Shown one piece after another: positions 1-9,415 of a stretch of DNA of 64,000 bases. The translations under genes and the position numbers were made by a program. The notes beneath the pieces are model-generated. The model was given only the letters and a program-made list of their open reading frames with translations. It searched no databases and was not told the DNA's origin. Origin of the DNA: Paenibacillus fonticola DSM 21315 (lineage in GTDB: Bacteria; Bacillota; Bacilli; Paenibacillales; Paenibacillaceae). The stretch is taken from positions 16,081-80,080 of the forward strand of contig NZ_KB907274.1 of assembly GCF_000381905.1 (NCBI RefSeq), read 5' to 3'. Each line of letters starts with the position of its first letter. The stretch's first letter is position 1.

Positions 1-1598
1 ATATTGTTCAACCCAGATGATTCACTGCTATGCACCTGAATGAACTGCTTTTGTAAATCCTGTAGTTTTTCATCTGTTAATTGTTTTCCATTATCCTCAA
101 CAACTATCGTTAATTTATGTTCAATCAATTGAAAATAAACTAAAATAGTAGCCGGTCCCTTTGAATGCTCGACCGCATATTTAAATGCATTTTCAATAAT
201 GGGTTGGACAATTAATCTTGGGACTTTCATCTCCTTAAATTGAACAGGACAACTTTCAAAATCAACTGATAATTTACTCGGGTAACGCATTAGCTGGATA
301 TCCGTATACGTTCGCGCATGTTCGATTTCCTCATATAAAGGAATAGAATCAGCATCATTTTTTGTAATAAACTGAAAATACTCCCCTAATAGCTTTGTGA
401 AAGGAATTAAGTTCTCGTCCTTTACTTTCGCCATAGTATTTATTAAAAAAAAGCTATTATATAAGAAGTGGGGACTAATTTGAGATTGAAGATGCTTTAA
501 TTCAGCTTTTTGTTCTAGAATTTTGTGTTTATACACTTGATCGATTAAATTCGATACATTTTGAACCATAGAATTAAAGCCTTTGTTTAAGTAATCAAAT
601 TCATTGTTTTGGTTCACTTCCATTTTGACATTGAAATTGCCTTTTTCAACACTACGGAACGATTTGACAAGCTCCTTCATAGGACGTTGAATTAATTTAT
701 AGGTATAAGCATAAATAAAAACGACAAGGACGAGCACTGCACCAGTAAATACCCATAGCCATACATAAAATTCTTTTGTCGGAACCAAAACAACATCTTT
801 GGGTATGAATCTAAATAACACCATATTTAAGTACTCAGATTTCTCTGCAATGATGAAGGCATCACCGTAGCTCATGACTTCACCAATTTTGATAACGCTT
901 TCATCTCTTGTGAATGAATTAACGACTTCATCAAATAATTGATCCTCATCACTATGAATCGTTAATCCATTCGTTATGTCTAACAAAATGGATCTGCTAT
1001 CTGGATAGGTATCAAACTGTTTTAAAGCTTCGCGAAATACCGATGTATTTAATTCGATTTCGATCATATATAAGGGGCTTAACCCCATATTTCCGGTTAA
1101 AAACGTTGTTAGATGAAGGCTGCCATTATACATTAATAATTGAGCACCCTTCATCCCCTCAGGTATTCTTAATGTTTCGAACTTATCGGTATCCAAAACG
1201 TTTACGGATTTTTTCGAGGAAATCGTTTTTTGTATTGGGTAAATATGTGCACTCACATTTGAAATATACGCATTACTGTTATGAATGGATACTAAACGAT
1301 GATGTAATTTCCTCATACTTTCCATCGTTTCATATTCATCCATAATGGAGTATCTAATCGCAAGTTTATTTAAGTCCTCATCGTTCAATACATCATATTG
1401 TAATATTTTTATACGATCTATTTCTGCCTCTAGACCCTCCAGATAAAAGGTCACCTGGGCTGTCGTTGATTTGAAAATTTCATCTTTAACCGTTTTCAAG
1501 CTCCAGTTGTACATATAGATCCCTAAGGAAGCAATGACCAAGATCGCAGCTAAAAATGTAGCAATTAATTTAACAAATATGCTGGATTTAATCGTCAC
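1..1598 (-). CDS. YesM-type sensor histidine kinase (partial, C-terminus outside window)
   Basis: Reading the minus strand from a GTG at 1598 gives an open frame that leaves the window. It has an N-terminal membrane helix, a long extracellular sensor region, a second helix around the complement of 700-760, a HAMP-like linker, and a kinase core with the His-kinase box QSQISPHFLYNS and an N-box (IIENAFKYAVEH). This is the YesM/HPK8 layout, which usually pairs with a YesN AraC-type response regulator. That gene would lie just left of the window. The frame reaches only the start of the GLNN motif, so the last glycine box is missing. A GGAGG lies only 2 nt before the GTG, so the true start may differ slightly. 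The transporter genes upstream suggest it senses a plant oligosaccharide signal (inference). Confidence 0.9.
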   Translation of the reverse strand, partial: MTIKSSIFVKLIATFLAAILVIASLGIYMYNWSLKTVKDEIFKSTTAQVTFYLEGLEAEIDRIKILQYDVLNDEDLNKLAIRYSIMDEYETMESMRKLHHRLVSIHNSNAYISNVSAHIYPIQKTISSKKSVNVLDTDKFETLRIPEGMKGAQLLMYNGSLHLTTFLTGNMGLSPLYMIEIELNTSVFREALKQFDTYPDSRSILLDITNGLTIHSDEDQLFDEVVNSFTRDESVIKIGEVMSYGDAFIIAEKSEYLNMVLFRFIPKDVVLVPTKEFYVWLWVFTGAVLVLVVFIYAYTYKLIQRPMKELVKSFRSVEKGNFNVKMEVNQNNEFDYLNKGFNSMVQNVSNLIDQVYKHKILEQKAELKHLQSQISPHFLYNSFFLINTMAKVKDENLIPFTKLLGEYFQFITKNDADSIPLYEEIEHARTYTDIQLMRYPSKLSVDFESCPVQFKEMKVPRLIVQPIIENAFKYAVEHSKGPATILVYFQLIEHKLTIVVEDNGKQLTDEKLQDLQKQFIQVHSSESSGLNN

Positions 1599-1709
1599 TC
1601 CCTCCTTTATACCAAACCTTTTAATACATTCTAACAAAAACTCTATCGCAACATATTATTTTTTTATTAATCATAGCATAGAGCAATAAATAAGATAAAC
1701 ATTATATCA

Positions 1710-2588
1710 CTAGCCCTTGACACTACCAAGAACCATACCTTTTACGAAATACTTCTGCAAAAATGGATATACGCAAATAATTGGCAAGGCACCTAAAAAG
1801 ATTTGGGCCGACTTCAATGTTTTATCGGAGATTTTAGCCATAACCTTAGCTTCTTCAGGCGTTAATGTTGTAAATGATTTCTGTACGACGACTGTTTGGA
1901 TATAGCTTTGCAAAGGGTAATTGCTTGGATTGTTCATATAAATTAAACCATCAAACCAGCTATTCCAGTGACCAACCAAAGAAAATAATAAAATCGTTGC
2001 AATAGCCGGCATTGACACAGGAATATAAATGCTCCAAAGTGTTCTCCAATGACCTGCACCATCAATAAATGCAGATTCACTTAATTCCTTCGGTGTAATT
2101 CTAAAGAAATTCAATAGGATAATTACACTAAATACAGGTACAGCACCGGGTAAGATTAATGCCCAAATCGTATCGATCAGCCCGAGCTCCTTAACTAGCA
2201 TGTAGGTTGGGATTAAACCCGCACCAAAAATCATCGTAATGAAAAATGTCCATGCGTAAAAGGTTCGAAAGCTAAATTCTTGCTTTTCCTTAGATAACGG
2301 ATACGCAATAGTTGTAGCTAACAATACATTAATTGCACCACCGAGGGCGATACGCTGTAATGATATCAGCATAGAATCCCAAAACGCTTTGCGTTGAGCA
2401 ACAAATTCATAAGAGGTTAATGAAAATTCTTTAGGCCAAAAGGTTACCGTACCGGTAGCTGCAACTGCACTGGATGATAATGAAATCGCTAAAATATGAA
2501 TCATCGGCAGCACACAGATCGCAGCGACCAAAATGAGAAATATATTGTTAATGACAATAAACCAGTCTAGTTTTTTTTTGATTCTCAT
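1710..2588 (-). CDS. Carbohydrate ABC transporter permease, LplC/CUT1 family
   Basis: This 292-residue inner-membrane subunit has about six hydrophobic segments. The cytoplasmic loop ESAFIDGAGHWRTLWSIYIP is the EAA motif that docks onto the ATPase, and the C-terminus VKGMVLGSVKG is typical of LplC/YtcP proteins. AGGAGG stands 7 nt before the ATG at 2588. It follows the other permease by 11 nt, so the two are co-transcribed. No ATPase gene is present. This is usual for CUT1 systems served by a shared MsmX-type ATPase encoded elsewhere. Substrate is inferred from the divergent arabinofuranosidase: arabino-oligosaccharides are plausible but not shown. Confidence 0.93.
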   Translation of the reverse strand: MRIKKKLDWFIVINNIFLILVAAICVLPMIHILAISLSSSAVAATGTVTFWPKEFSLTSYEFVAQRKAFWDSMLISLQRIALGGAINVLLATTIAYPLSKEKQEFSFRTFYAWTFFITMIFGAGLIPTYMLVKELGLIDTIWALILPGAVPVFSVIILLNFFRITPKELSESAFIDGAGHWRTLWSIYIPVSMPAIATILLFSLVGHWNSWFDGLIYMNNPSNYPLQSYIQTVVVQKSFTTLTPEEAKVMAKISDKTLKSAQIFLGALPIICVYPFLQKYFVKGMVLGSVKG

Positions 2589-2599
2589 TCCTGCACCTC

Positions 2600-3511
2600 C
2601 TAAAATATTCTATAATCGGCAAATTTATAAGCAAAATAGTATGATGATGAGACTAATACTAGCGCAATGACAGATTTAAACAACCCGACTGCTGTTGCTA
2701 CGCCGAACTGCGCATCTAATAGACCAATCCGATAAACGAACGTATCTAGTATATCTCCACTCTCATATACCATGGGGCTGTACATATTAAAAATCTGATC
2801 GAAACCTGCATTCAATAAGTTTCCTAAGCTCAATACCATTAATAATGCAACGACCATCTGAATTCCAGGCAAACTAATATGAATCGTCTGTTTCCATCGA
2901 TTAGCCCCATCAAGTTGAGCTGCCTCATACAAATTTGGATTAACTCCGGTTAACGCTGCAAGATAGATAATCGTTCCGTAACCAAATTCCTTCCACGTAT
3001 CCGTTATGATCATCGTATACGGGAACCACTTATTGTCGCCCAAAAAGAATATAGATTCCATGCCAAGCTTATTTAAAAATGTATTCAAAAGGCCATCTGT
3101 AGGTGACAGCATATCTATAAAGATGCCTCCTAATACGACCCATGAAAGAAAGTGTGGTAAGTATATCGCTGTTTGAATGCCGCGTTTCAATAGTACATGC
3201 TTCATTTCATTTAAAAGCAACGCAATAACAATGGGAACAATTAAGCCCAATATGACCTTCATAGACGCAATAAAAAAGGTATTCCATAAAATATTGTAAA
3301 AATTAGGCAGATCCATCACATATTTAAAATTTTTAAACCCGACCCATTGTTGATCACCAAAAAGCTTTTTAGCTGGAATAAATCGCTGAAACGCTATGAT
3401 AATGCCAGCCATAGGAACATAGCTAAATAGAATGATGAATATAAATCCTGGTAAGATCATGAGATTTAATGGCAATTCCTTTTTTAACTTTTTTATATTC
3501 AGCTCAATCAC
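2600..3511 (-). CDS. Carbohydrate ABC transporter permease, LplB family
   Basis: A 303-residue membrane subunit with about six transmembrane helices. Its EAA-type loop (YEAAQLDGANRWKQTIHISLP) and the C-terminus YYFAYKFADYRIF are characteristic of LplB/YteP permeases. The start is taken as GTG at 3511, but the AGGAGA lies very close to it, so the exact start is uncertain. The gene lies between the binding protein (58 nt upstream, separated by a strong stem-loop) and the second permease (11 nt downstream). It forms the other half of the membrane channel. Confidence 0.93.
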   Translation of the reverse strand: MIELNIKKLKKELPLNLMILPGFIFIILFSYVPMAGIIIAFQRFIPAKKLFGDQQWVGFKNFKYVMDLPNFYNILWNTFFIASMKVILGLIVPIVIALLLNEMKHVLLKRGIQTAIYLPHFLSWVVLGGIFIDMLSPTDGLLNTFLNKLGMESIFFLGDNKWFPYTMIITDTWKEFGYGTIIYLAALTGVNPNLYEAAQLDGANRWKQTIHISLPGIQMVVALLMVLSLGNLLNAGFDQIFNMYSPMVYESGDILDTFVYRIGLLDAQFGVATAVGLFKSVIALVLVSSSYYFAYKFADYRIF

Positions 3512-3532
3512 CTTCTCCTATGGATTAAGAAG

Positions 3533-3563
3533 ATGGAAAGCAAGGATGAACCTTGCTTTCCAT
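3533..3563 (-). promoter_or_regulatory. Intercistronic stem-loop between binding-protein and permease genes
   Basis: A perfect 13-bp inverted repeat (3533-3545 and 3551-3563) with a 5-nt loop fills the gap between the stop of the solute-binding gene and the start of the first permease. On the transcribed strand no T-run follows. It is therefore better read as an mRNA-stabilising or attenuating hairpin, as is common between binding-protein and permease genes, than as a full terminator. Confidence 0.7.
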
Positions 3564-3569
3564 AGCTTT

Positions 3570-5291
3570 TTATTTAGTTAATGCATACCATTCATTGACT
3601 TCATTGGTAATGTCGGTTCCGCCGACCTTATACCAGTTTTCAACAAATGTATCGAAATCATCTATTGAAATGGCTCCCATAATGATCTTTACAAAAGTTT
3701 CCTTTTCCAAAGCCTCTAATGTAGATTTTCTTTCAGCCATTGTTTCTGTAGGTGGACCAGCAAACCCTTCATACATGAATAGATTATTCTCCATATAGTT
3801 AACCCCATGTTTGTAGACGCCTTCTGCTCCATAGATTTTTGGCCAACCCCATTGAGACGTATCCCCATTTTCGAACGATGTAATATTGCGATAAATAGCT
3901 AATGCCTCACCTGTTAACTTGTCAAAGCTATTATTTTTTCTTGCCATTTCGATCTCTTGGAAAGCTCGAATGTTTTTAAATGCTGAGGCAGGCTGTACTG
4001 GGGAATACTTCCATACCCCTACACTATCATTAGCTGCTGGCATGTAATAATAGTCAAAATCTCCTGATTCACCCCAGTTAAGCTCCACATGCAAATTAAA
4101 CATTTTGATAAGCGCTTCAGGATTAGAAAATCCCTTTCTTACTACCCAATAGCTGTCTGCTTGGAATTTTTGTGGAGAAAGTGCTGGTTTATCGTCAACA
4201 GAAACAAGCGAATAACCTACCCAGTTCGCGCCTGGATCATTTTGATAATTGCTGATTAGCGGATACATTGGATTCCACTGTGCACCATAATCGATACCGA
4301 TTTTTCCAGCTGCAATACTTTCAGCTACTTTACCGCCATCTTTAACACCAAACTCTTTATCAAGCTGACCGGCTTTATACATGTCAGATAGCGCTTTCAA
4401 AGCTTCCTTTACTTCAGGAAGCGTACTTCCCCAAACTAATTTGCCTGCACCGTCATCAATCCACATATTCGGATAAGCATGAAAGCCTGCAAAAAATCCC
4501 TCCAAGCCCATTGCACCACCGTATAGATCCTTGGTTAAAGCTAGGCCATACGTGTCATGCATATTGTTACCGTCTGGATCCTGTGTTGTAAACGCTTCAG
4601 AAATTTTTAATACATCCTGCATAGAGGTTGGCTCTTCAAGCCCTAGCTTATCCAACCAATCCTTGCGAAGCCACAAGTAATTGCCATCACCGTAAACGTC
4701 TGCCTTACCAATCCCCATTATCTTCCCATTTACAGAGGCGGAATTAAGTACTGCTGCTCCTTGTTCAGCATACAGCTCCTTTAGATCATCAGAAGCATAC
4801 TGCTCCCAATATGGCGTCAAATCTTCAATCATTTCCGCTTCAGCAAGCTGCTTCATTTGTGCTGGGGTTACGCGAAGCATATCTGGTAAATCACCAGAGG
4901 TTAAGGTTACGTTCATTTTTTGCGTATAAGCATCTCCAACACTAACTGTCCAATCATACACAACATTAATGCCTAGTTTCTCAGAAAACGCTTTCAACCA
5001 TCTGTTGTCTTCAACGGTTTCTCCGGGTGTTTTAGGAATAATATTGTCTTGCATGTCATTATCCACATCTCGTGTAAATCGAATCGTAAGTGGTGTTTCG
5101 TACTTGCCGAATGGATCTGCATCTCCTGAAACGGCTTCATTGTTGTTAGATTGATTGCTATTTGCATTCGTTTGATTTGGCGTATTTGTTTCCTTCTCGG
5201 ATGATTTAGAGCCGCACGCCGATAAAACCCCAGTTGTAAGCATGAGCATTATCAAAAGTAGTATTGCTTTTGAAGATATCTTTCTCTTCAC
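3570..5291 (-). CDS. Extracellular sugar-binding lipoprotein, LplA/YtcQ family
   Basis: A 573-residue ABC solute-binding protein. The N-terminus has a basic stretch, a hydrophobic segment and the lipobox LSAC, so it should be lipidated and held on the outer face of the membrane. A Ser/Asn/Thr-rich linker follows, then a large cluster-B fold typical of Paenibacillus LplA-like proteins. The start is GTG at 5291 with AGAGGG 7 nt upstream. It is the first gene of the lplA-lplB-lplC-like operon, and a hairpin follows its stop. The region 5292-5553 is the divergent promoter interval shared with the arabinofuranosidase. Confidence 0.92.
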   Translation of the reverse strand: MKRKISSKAILLLIMLMLTTGVLSACGSKSSEKETNTPNQTNANSNQSNNNEAVSGDADPFGKYETPLTIRFTRDVDNDMQDNIIPKTPGETVEDNRWLKAFSEKLGINVVYDWTVSVGDAYTQKMNVTLTSGDLPDMLRVTPAQMKQLAEAEMIEDLTPYWEQYASDDLKELYAEQGAAVLNSASVNGKIMGIGKADVYGDGNYLWLRKDWLDKLGLEEPTSMQDVLKISEAFTTQDPDGNNMHDTYGLALTKDLYGGAMGLEGFFAGFHAYPNMWIDDGAGKLVWGSTLPEVKEALKALSDMYKAGQLDKEFGVKDGGKVAESIAAGKIGIDYGAQWNPMYPLISNYQNDPGANWVGYSLVSVDDKPALSPQKFQADSYWVVRKGFSNPEALIKMFNLHVELNWGESGDFDYYYMPAANDSVGVWKYSPVQPASAFKNIRAFQEIEMARKNNSFDKLTGEALAIYRNITSFENGDTSQWGWPKIYGAEGVYKHGVNYMENNLFMYEGFAGPPTETMAERKSTLEALEKETFVKIIMGAISIDDFDTFVENWYKVGGTDITNEVNEWYALTK

Positions 5292-5553
5292 ATTAAAACC
5301 CTCTTTCTATTTAGTATGAACAACTTACACATCTTAAATTTTAATTGAATTTCTATGACTCGTATATTTTCAATTTATTACTTGAATATCATCTCTTTAC
5401 TCCATTCCTTCCTTCTATGCTTTCATTTCTTTATATCGTTATCATTTCTTTACCATCTTCCCAAATGACTTTCTCTAATGAACAACCGTCCGTAATAATA
5501 CAAATAAGCCTATTGATTTACTAGTAAAATTTATTTGAAGGGAAGTCATTGAA

Positions 5554-7041
5554 ATGGCCATATTATACATTCGTGCAGATCGAAAACGATCCGTGATAAA
5601 CAGAAATATATACGGACACTTTGCAGAGCATTTGGGAAGAGGCATTTATGAAGGAATCTTTGTTGGAAAAGACAGTCCTATTCCTAATACTCGAGGAATT
5701 CGAACGGATGTGTTGAATGCGCTTAAACATATTCACGTACCTGTCATTCGTTGGCCTGGAGGCTGCTTTGCTGAATACTACAATTGGAGGGATGGCATTG
5801 GTCAGCAACGCAAAAAAATGATCAATAGCAGTTGGGGCGGTGTGATCGAAAATAACGCTTTTGGTACTCATGAATATTTCGACTTATGTGAACAGCTTGG
5901 ATGCGCAACCTATATTGCGGCAAATGTTGGCTCTGGGACTCCGAGAGAAGTTAGTGAATGGGTGGAATATGTTACGTTCAATGGAGAATCCGAGTTGACC
6001 GAACTACGACGCAAAAACGATAGAACTAAGCCCTGGACATTAGATTTTATCGGGATAGGAAATGAGAATTGGGGATGCGGCGGGCATATGCGTCCCGAAT
6101 ATTATGCTGATCTCTATCGACAATTTGAAAGCTTTATCCGTCATTATGGACAGAAAAAAATCCAAAGAGTGGCTTGTGGACCTGATGGAGATGACCAAGA
6201 CTGGACAGAAACCGTTATGAAGCTAGCCCACCATCGTATGGACGGCATTTCACTTCATTACTACACGATGCCTGGCTACTACAAAACGGACAAATATAAA
6301 TGGGAAGTAAAAGCGTCTTCTACAGTGTTTGATGAGCATCAATATTATCGAACGCTAGACCGAGCTTATTTCATGGATGAATTAATATTGCGCCATAAAC
6401 GTATTATGGATAAGTACGATCCAGATAAAAACGTAGCCCTAATCGTTGATGAATGGGGCACCTGGCATCTTGCTGAGGAAGGGACCAATCCAGCTTTTTT
6501 ATATCAACAAAACACGATGCGTGATGCGATTGTAGCCGCCCTTACCTTGAACATTTTTAATTTACATAGTGATCGCGTTTCAATGGCTAATCTTGCACAA
6601 ATGATCAATGTCTTGCAGTCTCTTATTTTAACCGAGGGAGACCAAATGGTGCTTACCCCAACCTATCATGTATTTGACCTATATAAAGGGCATCAAAATG
6701 CCACCTTAATAGAAACTTATATTGAAGCAGATGACTTGACTATCCATGGAGCTCAACTCCCTCATTTACACGTGAGCGCATCAGAAAGAGAAGATGGCTG
6801 CATCCATCTTACAATCGTGAATTTATCCGCTAATGAAGCTGTTGATTTGCATAGCTATGTAAAAGAAAAAAACGTTACTAAGGCTCATATACGATATTTA
6901 ACAGGAGCTATTACAGACCATAATACATTCGAACATCCTGAACAAGTTACTATTCAATCAGTTGAAGCTATAGATATACACCATAACGAATTACAGCTTA
7001 CGATCCCTTGTTGTTCCGTATATGAAGTCATTCTAGCGTAA
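5554..7041 (+). CDS. abfA: Alpha-L-arabinofuranosidase, GH51
   Basis: A 495-residue cytoplasmic enzyme without signal peptide. It releases terminal alpha-L-arabinofuranosyl residues from imported arabino- or arabinoxylo-oligosaccharides. The GH51 core is clear: RWPGGCFAEYYNWRDGIG near residue 67, the acid/base Glu171 in GIGNENWGCGG, and the nucleophile Glu300 in VDEWGTWH. A beta-sandwich C-terminal domain follows the TIM barrel. Length matches Bacillales AbfA proteins (about 500). AAGGGAAG lies 8 nt before the ATG. It is divergent from the transporter operon, consistent with uptake followed by intracellular hydrolysis. Confidence 0.95.
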   Translation: MAILYIRADRKRSVINRNIYGHFAEHLGRGIYEGIFVGKDSPIPNTRGIRTDVLNALKHIHVPVIRWPGGCFAEYYNWRDGIGQQRKKMINSSWGGVIENNAFGTHEYFDLCEQLGCATYIAANVGSGTPREVSEWVEYVTFNGESELTELRRKNDRTKPWTLDFIGIGNENWGCGGHMRPEYYADLYRQFESFIRHYGQKKIQRVACGPDGDDQDWTETVMKLAHHRMDGISLHYYTMPGYYKTDKYKWEVKASSTVFDEHQYYRTLDRAYFMDELILRHKRIMDKYDPDKNVALIVDEWGTWHLAEEGTNPAFLYQQNTMRDAIVAALTLNIFNLHSDRVSMANLAQMINVLQSLILTEGDQMVLTPTYHVFDLYKGHQNATLIETYIEADDLTIHGAQLPHLHVSASEREDGCIHLTIVNLSANEAVDLHSYVKEKNVTKAHIRYLTGAITDHNTFEHPEQVTIQSVEAIDIHHNELQLTIPCCSVYEVILA

Positions 7042-7046
7042 GCAAC

Positions 7047-7074
7047 AAGCCGGATTCATCCTTGAATCCGGCTT
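7047..7074 (+). terminator. Hairpin terminator after the arabinofuranosidase gene
   Basis: A 12-bp perfect stem (7047-7058 with 7063-7074) and 4-nt loop lie 6 nt after the stop codon. The T-run after it is weak, so efficiency is uncertain. Confidence 0.75.
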
Positions 7075-7183
7075 TACTATGTCAATTATTCTAACTAGGT
7101 GAACACAATGAATTAGTTTACTTTTCTGAGCCAGTACGAGTCATCGCTTGTTAGTATCAAGAGTACGCCGAATCCGGATGTTT

Positions 7184-7393
7184 TCAAATGCTATCCGCAG
7201 TAACATTTTTTTCAAAAATAATTTCATAATGATCCGGGACTAGTAAGCCATCGCCCACCGGAGTAAAAATTTGAACTAATCTCCACCCTTCACCGGCTTT
7301 ACTCCTTATTATTTCTCGATATGATGCTTCTGCCTTTTGTAGCGACTTTTTAGATTTCCCGATGGGAACCTCTACGAATTGATACTCAAGCAT
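7184..7393 (-). CDS. DUF4177 family small protein
   Basis: A 69-residue protein starting at the ATG at 7393, which is preceded by TTGGAGG at suitable distance. A longer in-frame extension to 7435 has no such signal. The sequence begins MLEYQFVEVPIGK, carries GEGWRLVQIFTP in the middle and ends with an IIFEK strand. This matches the DUF4177 pattern, a small alpha/beta fold of unknown role. It stands alone between convergent and divergent genes. Confidence 0.85.
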   Translation of the reverse strand: MLEYQFVEVPIGKSKKSLQKAEASYREIIRSKAGEGWRLVQIFTPVGDGLLVPDHYEIIFEKNVTADSI

Positions 7394-7511
7394 TTTAAAC
7401 ACCTCCAAGATAAGATAAATCCATAAATTTAACATAGTAAAACAAAAAATACCATCAATTGTTTATTTATGTCAATATCATTTTATACTTGAGTGGGTTT
7501 CGCTTTCTTCA

Positions 7512-8081
7512 TTATTTTATATAGTCTTCCTTTAAAACACTGTATATTTCTAAATCGACAATTCCTTTTCCAGCCCATAGTGTTGCTTGTCGGAGCGTTC
7601 CCTCTTTAACGAAGCCATTTTTCAATAGTACCTTCTTAGAATTTTCATTGAGTGGCATCACTTCTGCCTGAACTCTGTTGACGTTGACCTCCATAAACAA
7701 AAAATGGAGCAAAATTTTCACCGCTTCCGAGGCTATACCTTTTCCCCATTGGGATTCCGCTAAAAAGTAACCAATTGTCACCATGTTCACTTTTTGATTA
7801 AAGTCGACAGCTTCAATAATCCCAAGTAACTGATCCGGTTGAGGATTGGCGAATATCCCCCACTTAACCCTTGACCTTTTATTATAATCTCTCTCAAAAT
7901 GGCCAATCATGTTTTTCACAGTATTTTTATTGTGTTTGGGTATAATGCCGCAGTATGCAAATACTTTGTCATTGTTATAGATTTCAAAAACTTCCTCAAG
8001 ATGATGATCTTCAATCTTCTTCAATACGAAATCATCCGACTTTAGAATAGGTAAATGATCAAAGACTGCTTCTATGTTCAT
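7512..8081 (-). CDS. GNAT acetyltransferase, RimJ/RimL-like
   Basis: A 189-residue acetyl-CoA-dependent N-acetyltransferase. It shows the usual order of elements: LKKIEDHHLEEVFEIYNN at the N-terminus, the acetyl-CoA loop around QWGKGIASEAVK, and LNENSKKVLLKNGFVKEGTLR near the C-terminus, as in RimJ/RimL and YdaF/YoaA proteins. The substrate is not predictable (ribosomal protein N-terminus or a small amine). Its ATG overlaps the stop of a short upstream reading frame in an ATGA arrangement. Confidence 0.9.
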   Translation of the reverse strand: MNIEAVFDHLPILKSDDFVLKKIEDHHLEEVFEIYNNDKVFAYCGIIPKHNKNTVKNMIGHFERDYNKRSRVKWGIFANPQPDQLLGIIEAVDFNQKVNMVTIGYFLAESQWGKGIASEAVKILLHFLFMEVNVNRVQAEVMPLNENSKKVLLKNGFVKEGTLRQATLWAGKGIVDLEIYSVLKEDYIK

Positions 8082-8164
8082 TCCGTCACCGCTCCATATT
8101 TCTTTTTTATTGGAAAATCTTTAAACTCCAGCTCATTCAGGAATCGATCAAAGCCATGGTCCAT
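8078..8164 (-). pseudogene. Short reading frame or gene tail overlapping the GNAT start
   Basis: A frame open from about 8253 down to a TGA at 8078 encodes a protein-like peptide ending FLNELEFKDFPIKKKYGAVTE. The only ATG in the frame is at 8164 and has no clear ribosome binding site. The frame overlaps the last codons of the AraC-type gene and ends in an ATGA overlap with the GNAT gene. This looks like the C-terminal remnant of a lost gene that was translationally coupled to the acetyltransferase. I do not recognise the family. Confidence 0.3.
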
Positions 8165-8226
8165 TGGAAGAGTGGTTAAGATTTCTTCTTGGGGTTCCCG
8201 ATAATCATCTTCCTTCCTACGATTAT

Positions 8227-9144
8227 TTATATTCTCTTCTTGATCGGTATATATAAATCAACTTTACATTTTCCTTCCTGATCCTTAGCAGGATCATTCA
8301 AGCAGAACTCGAGGCATGATCTATCGTCGGCATCATACTCACTATTCGGCAACCATAAACCAAATACGTTTTGATAGGTCAGAACAAATCTATCAATTGT
8401 GTCGTAGTATGAATATAAAGCATACATTCCACCAGGGAGTGTTTTGAACTCCACATGCATTTTATGTTCCTGTCTATCGAATCCACTTGGTAATGTTACA
8501 CAAGCGTCGTATCGACAAGCAAATTCGTCTACGAGATTTCCATCATCCAAGGATATTCCGATAAAATGCTGATTTTCCGAGGTAAGCCCCTGTTGGCTTG
8601 CCCAACGTCCTAGTTTATCCCAAGCAACATGAGTATCCAAATAACTCCCGACATGTCTAACGTACGCCACTTCATGTTCTGGAAGTTGTTTGATTGTTAT
8701 CATATTTTCCCACGCCCTTTTTAAAAGTCCATTTTCCTTTTTTCTATTGTAATCCTGTAGAGAAAATAACTCTTCTTGCTTATTGCTCAAGTGTAATGAG
8801 AAATTGCTATTTTTCCTTAAGTTATTTCTAACGTCACTTGGTGTTTTACTATAGTGTTTTTTAAAGAGAGCATTAAAGGTTGACACCGATTCGAAACCGC
8901 ATTGATTCGATATTTCCAAAATGGTCTTGTTGGTTTCAACCAACAAATAAACAGCCTTTTGTAAACGCTCTCGATTTACAAATGCGACTGGTGTCACACC
9001 GACTATGGATGTAAAGATTCTTGTAAAATGATATTTTGAAAAATTTGATACACCAGCCAATATATCGAGATTGAGTTTTTGATTACTATTGTCCTCTATA
9101 TATTTAACTACTCTATCAATTCTTTCTTTATAGTCATTAATCAT
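8227..9144 (-). CDS. AraC-family regulator with GyrI-like effector domain
   Basis: A 305-residue regulator. Residues about 1-105 form the double helix-turn-helix of AraC proteins (GVSNFSKYHFTRIFTSIVG, then CGFESVSTFNALFKKHYSKTPSD). Residues about 145-303 form a GyrI-like or Rob-type effector-binding domain (VAYVRHVGSYLDTHVAWDKL, then VDLYIPIKK at the end). Proteins of this layout respond to small hydrophobic or cationic compounds and often control resistance functions. GGAGA precedes the ATG. Targets may include the neighbouring acetyltransferase (inference). Confidence 0.92.
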   Translation of the reverse strand: MINDYKERIDRVVKYIEDNSNQKLNLDILAGVSNFSKYHFTRIFTSIVGVTPVAFVNRERLQKAVYLLVETNKTILEISNQCGFESVSTFNALFKKHYSKTPSDVRNNLRKNSNFSLHLSNKQEELFSLQDYNRKKENGLLKRAWENMITIKQLPEHEVAYVRHVGSYLDTHVAWDKLGRWASQQGLTSENQHFIGISLDDGNLVDEFACRYDACVTLPSGFDRQEHKMHVEFKTLPGGMYALYSYYDTIDRFVLTYQNVFGLWLPNSEYDADDRSCLEFCLNDPAKDQEGKCKVDLYIPIKKRI

Positions 9145-9415
9145 TTATCGTATTCTCCATTTACTTTTAAATTTGTCTACCAAAATTATACACCTGGAAG
9201 ATATTGCAATGATACCTTACATGTATTAAGAAATGATGCCTCTTCGAATGTTAATTTACTCTGTTTTCCACACCGTAAAAATAAACATAATAAAAGACGG
9301 GAAAATCCAGGTTAAACCATTCTTTACCACCAATATATGGGGATAATATGGTAAGTTGTTGTTGTTATAAGTTTGGTATCAATTGATTTCGATTTATAAG
9401 GGGCGTGGCAAAATA

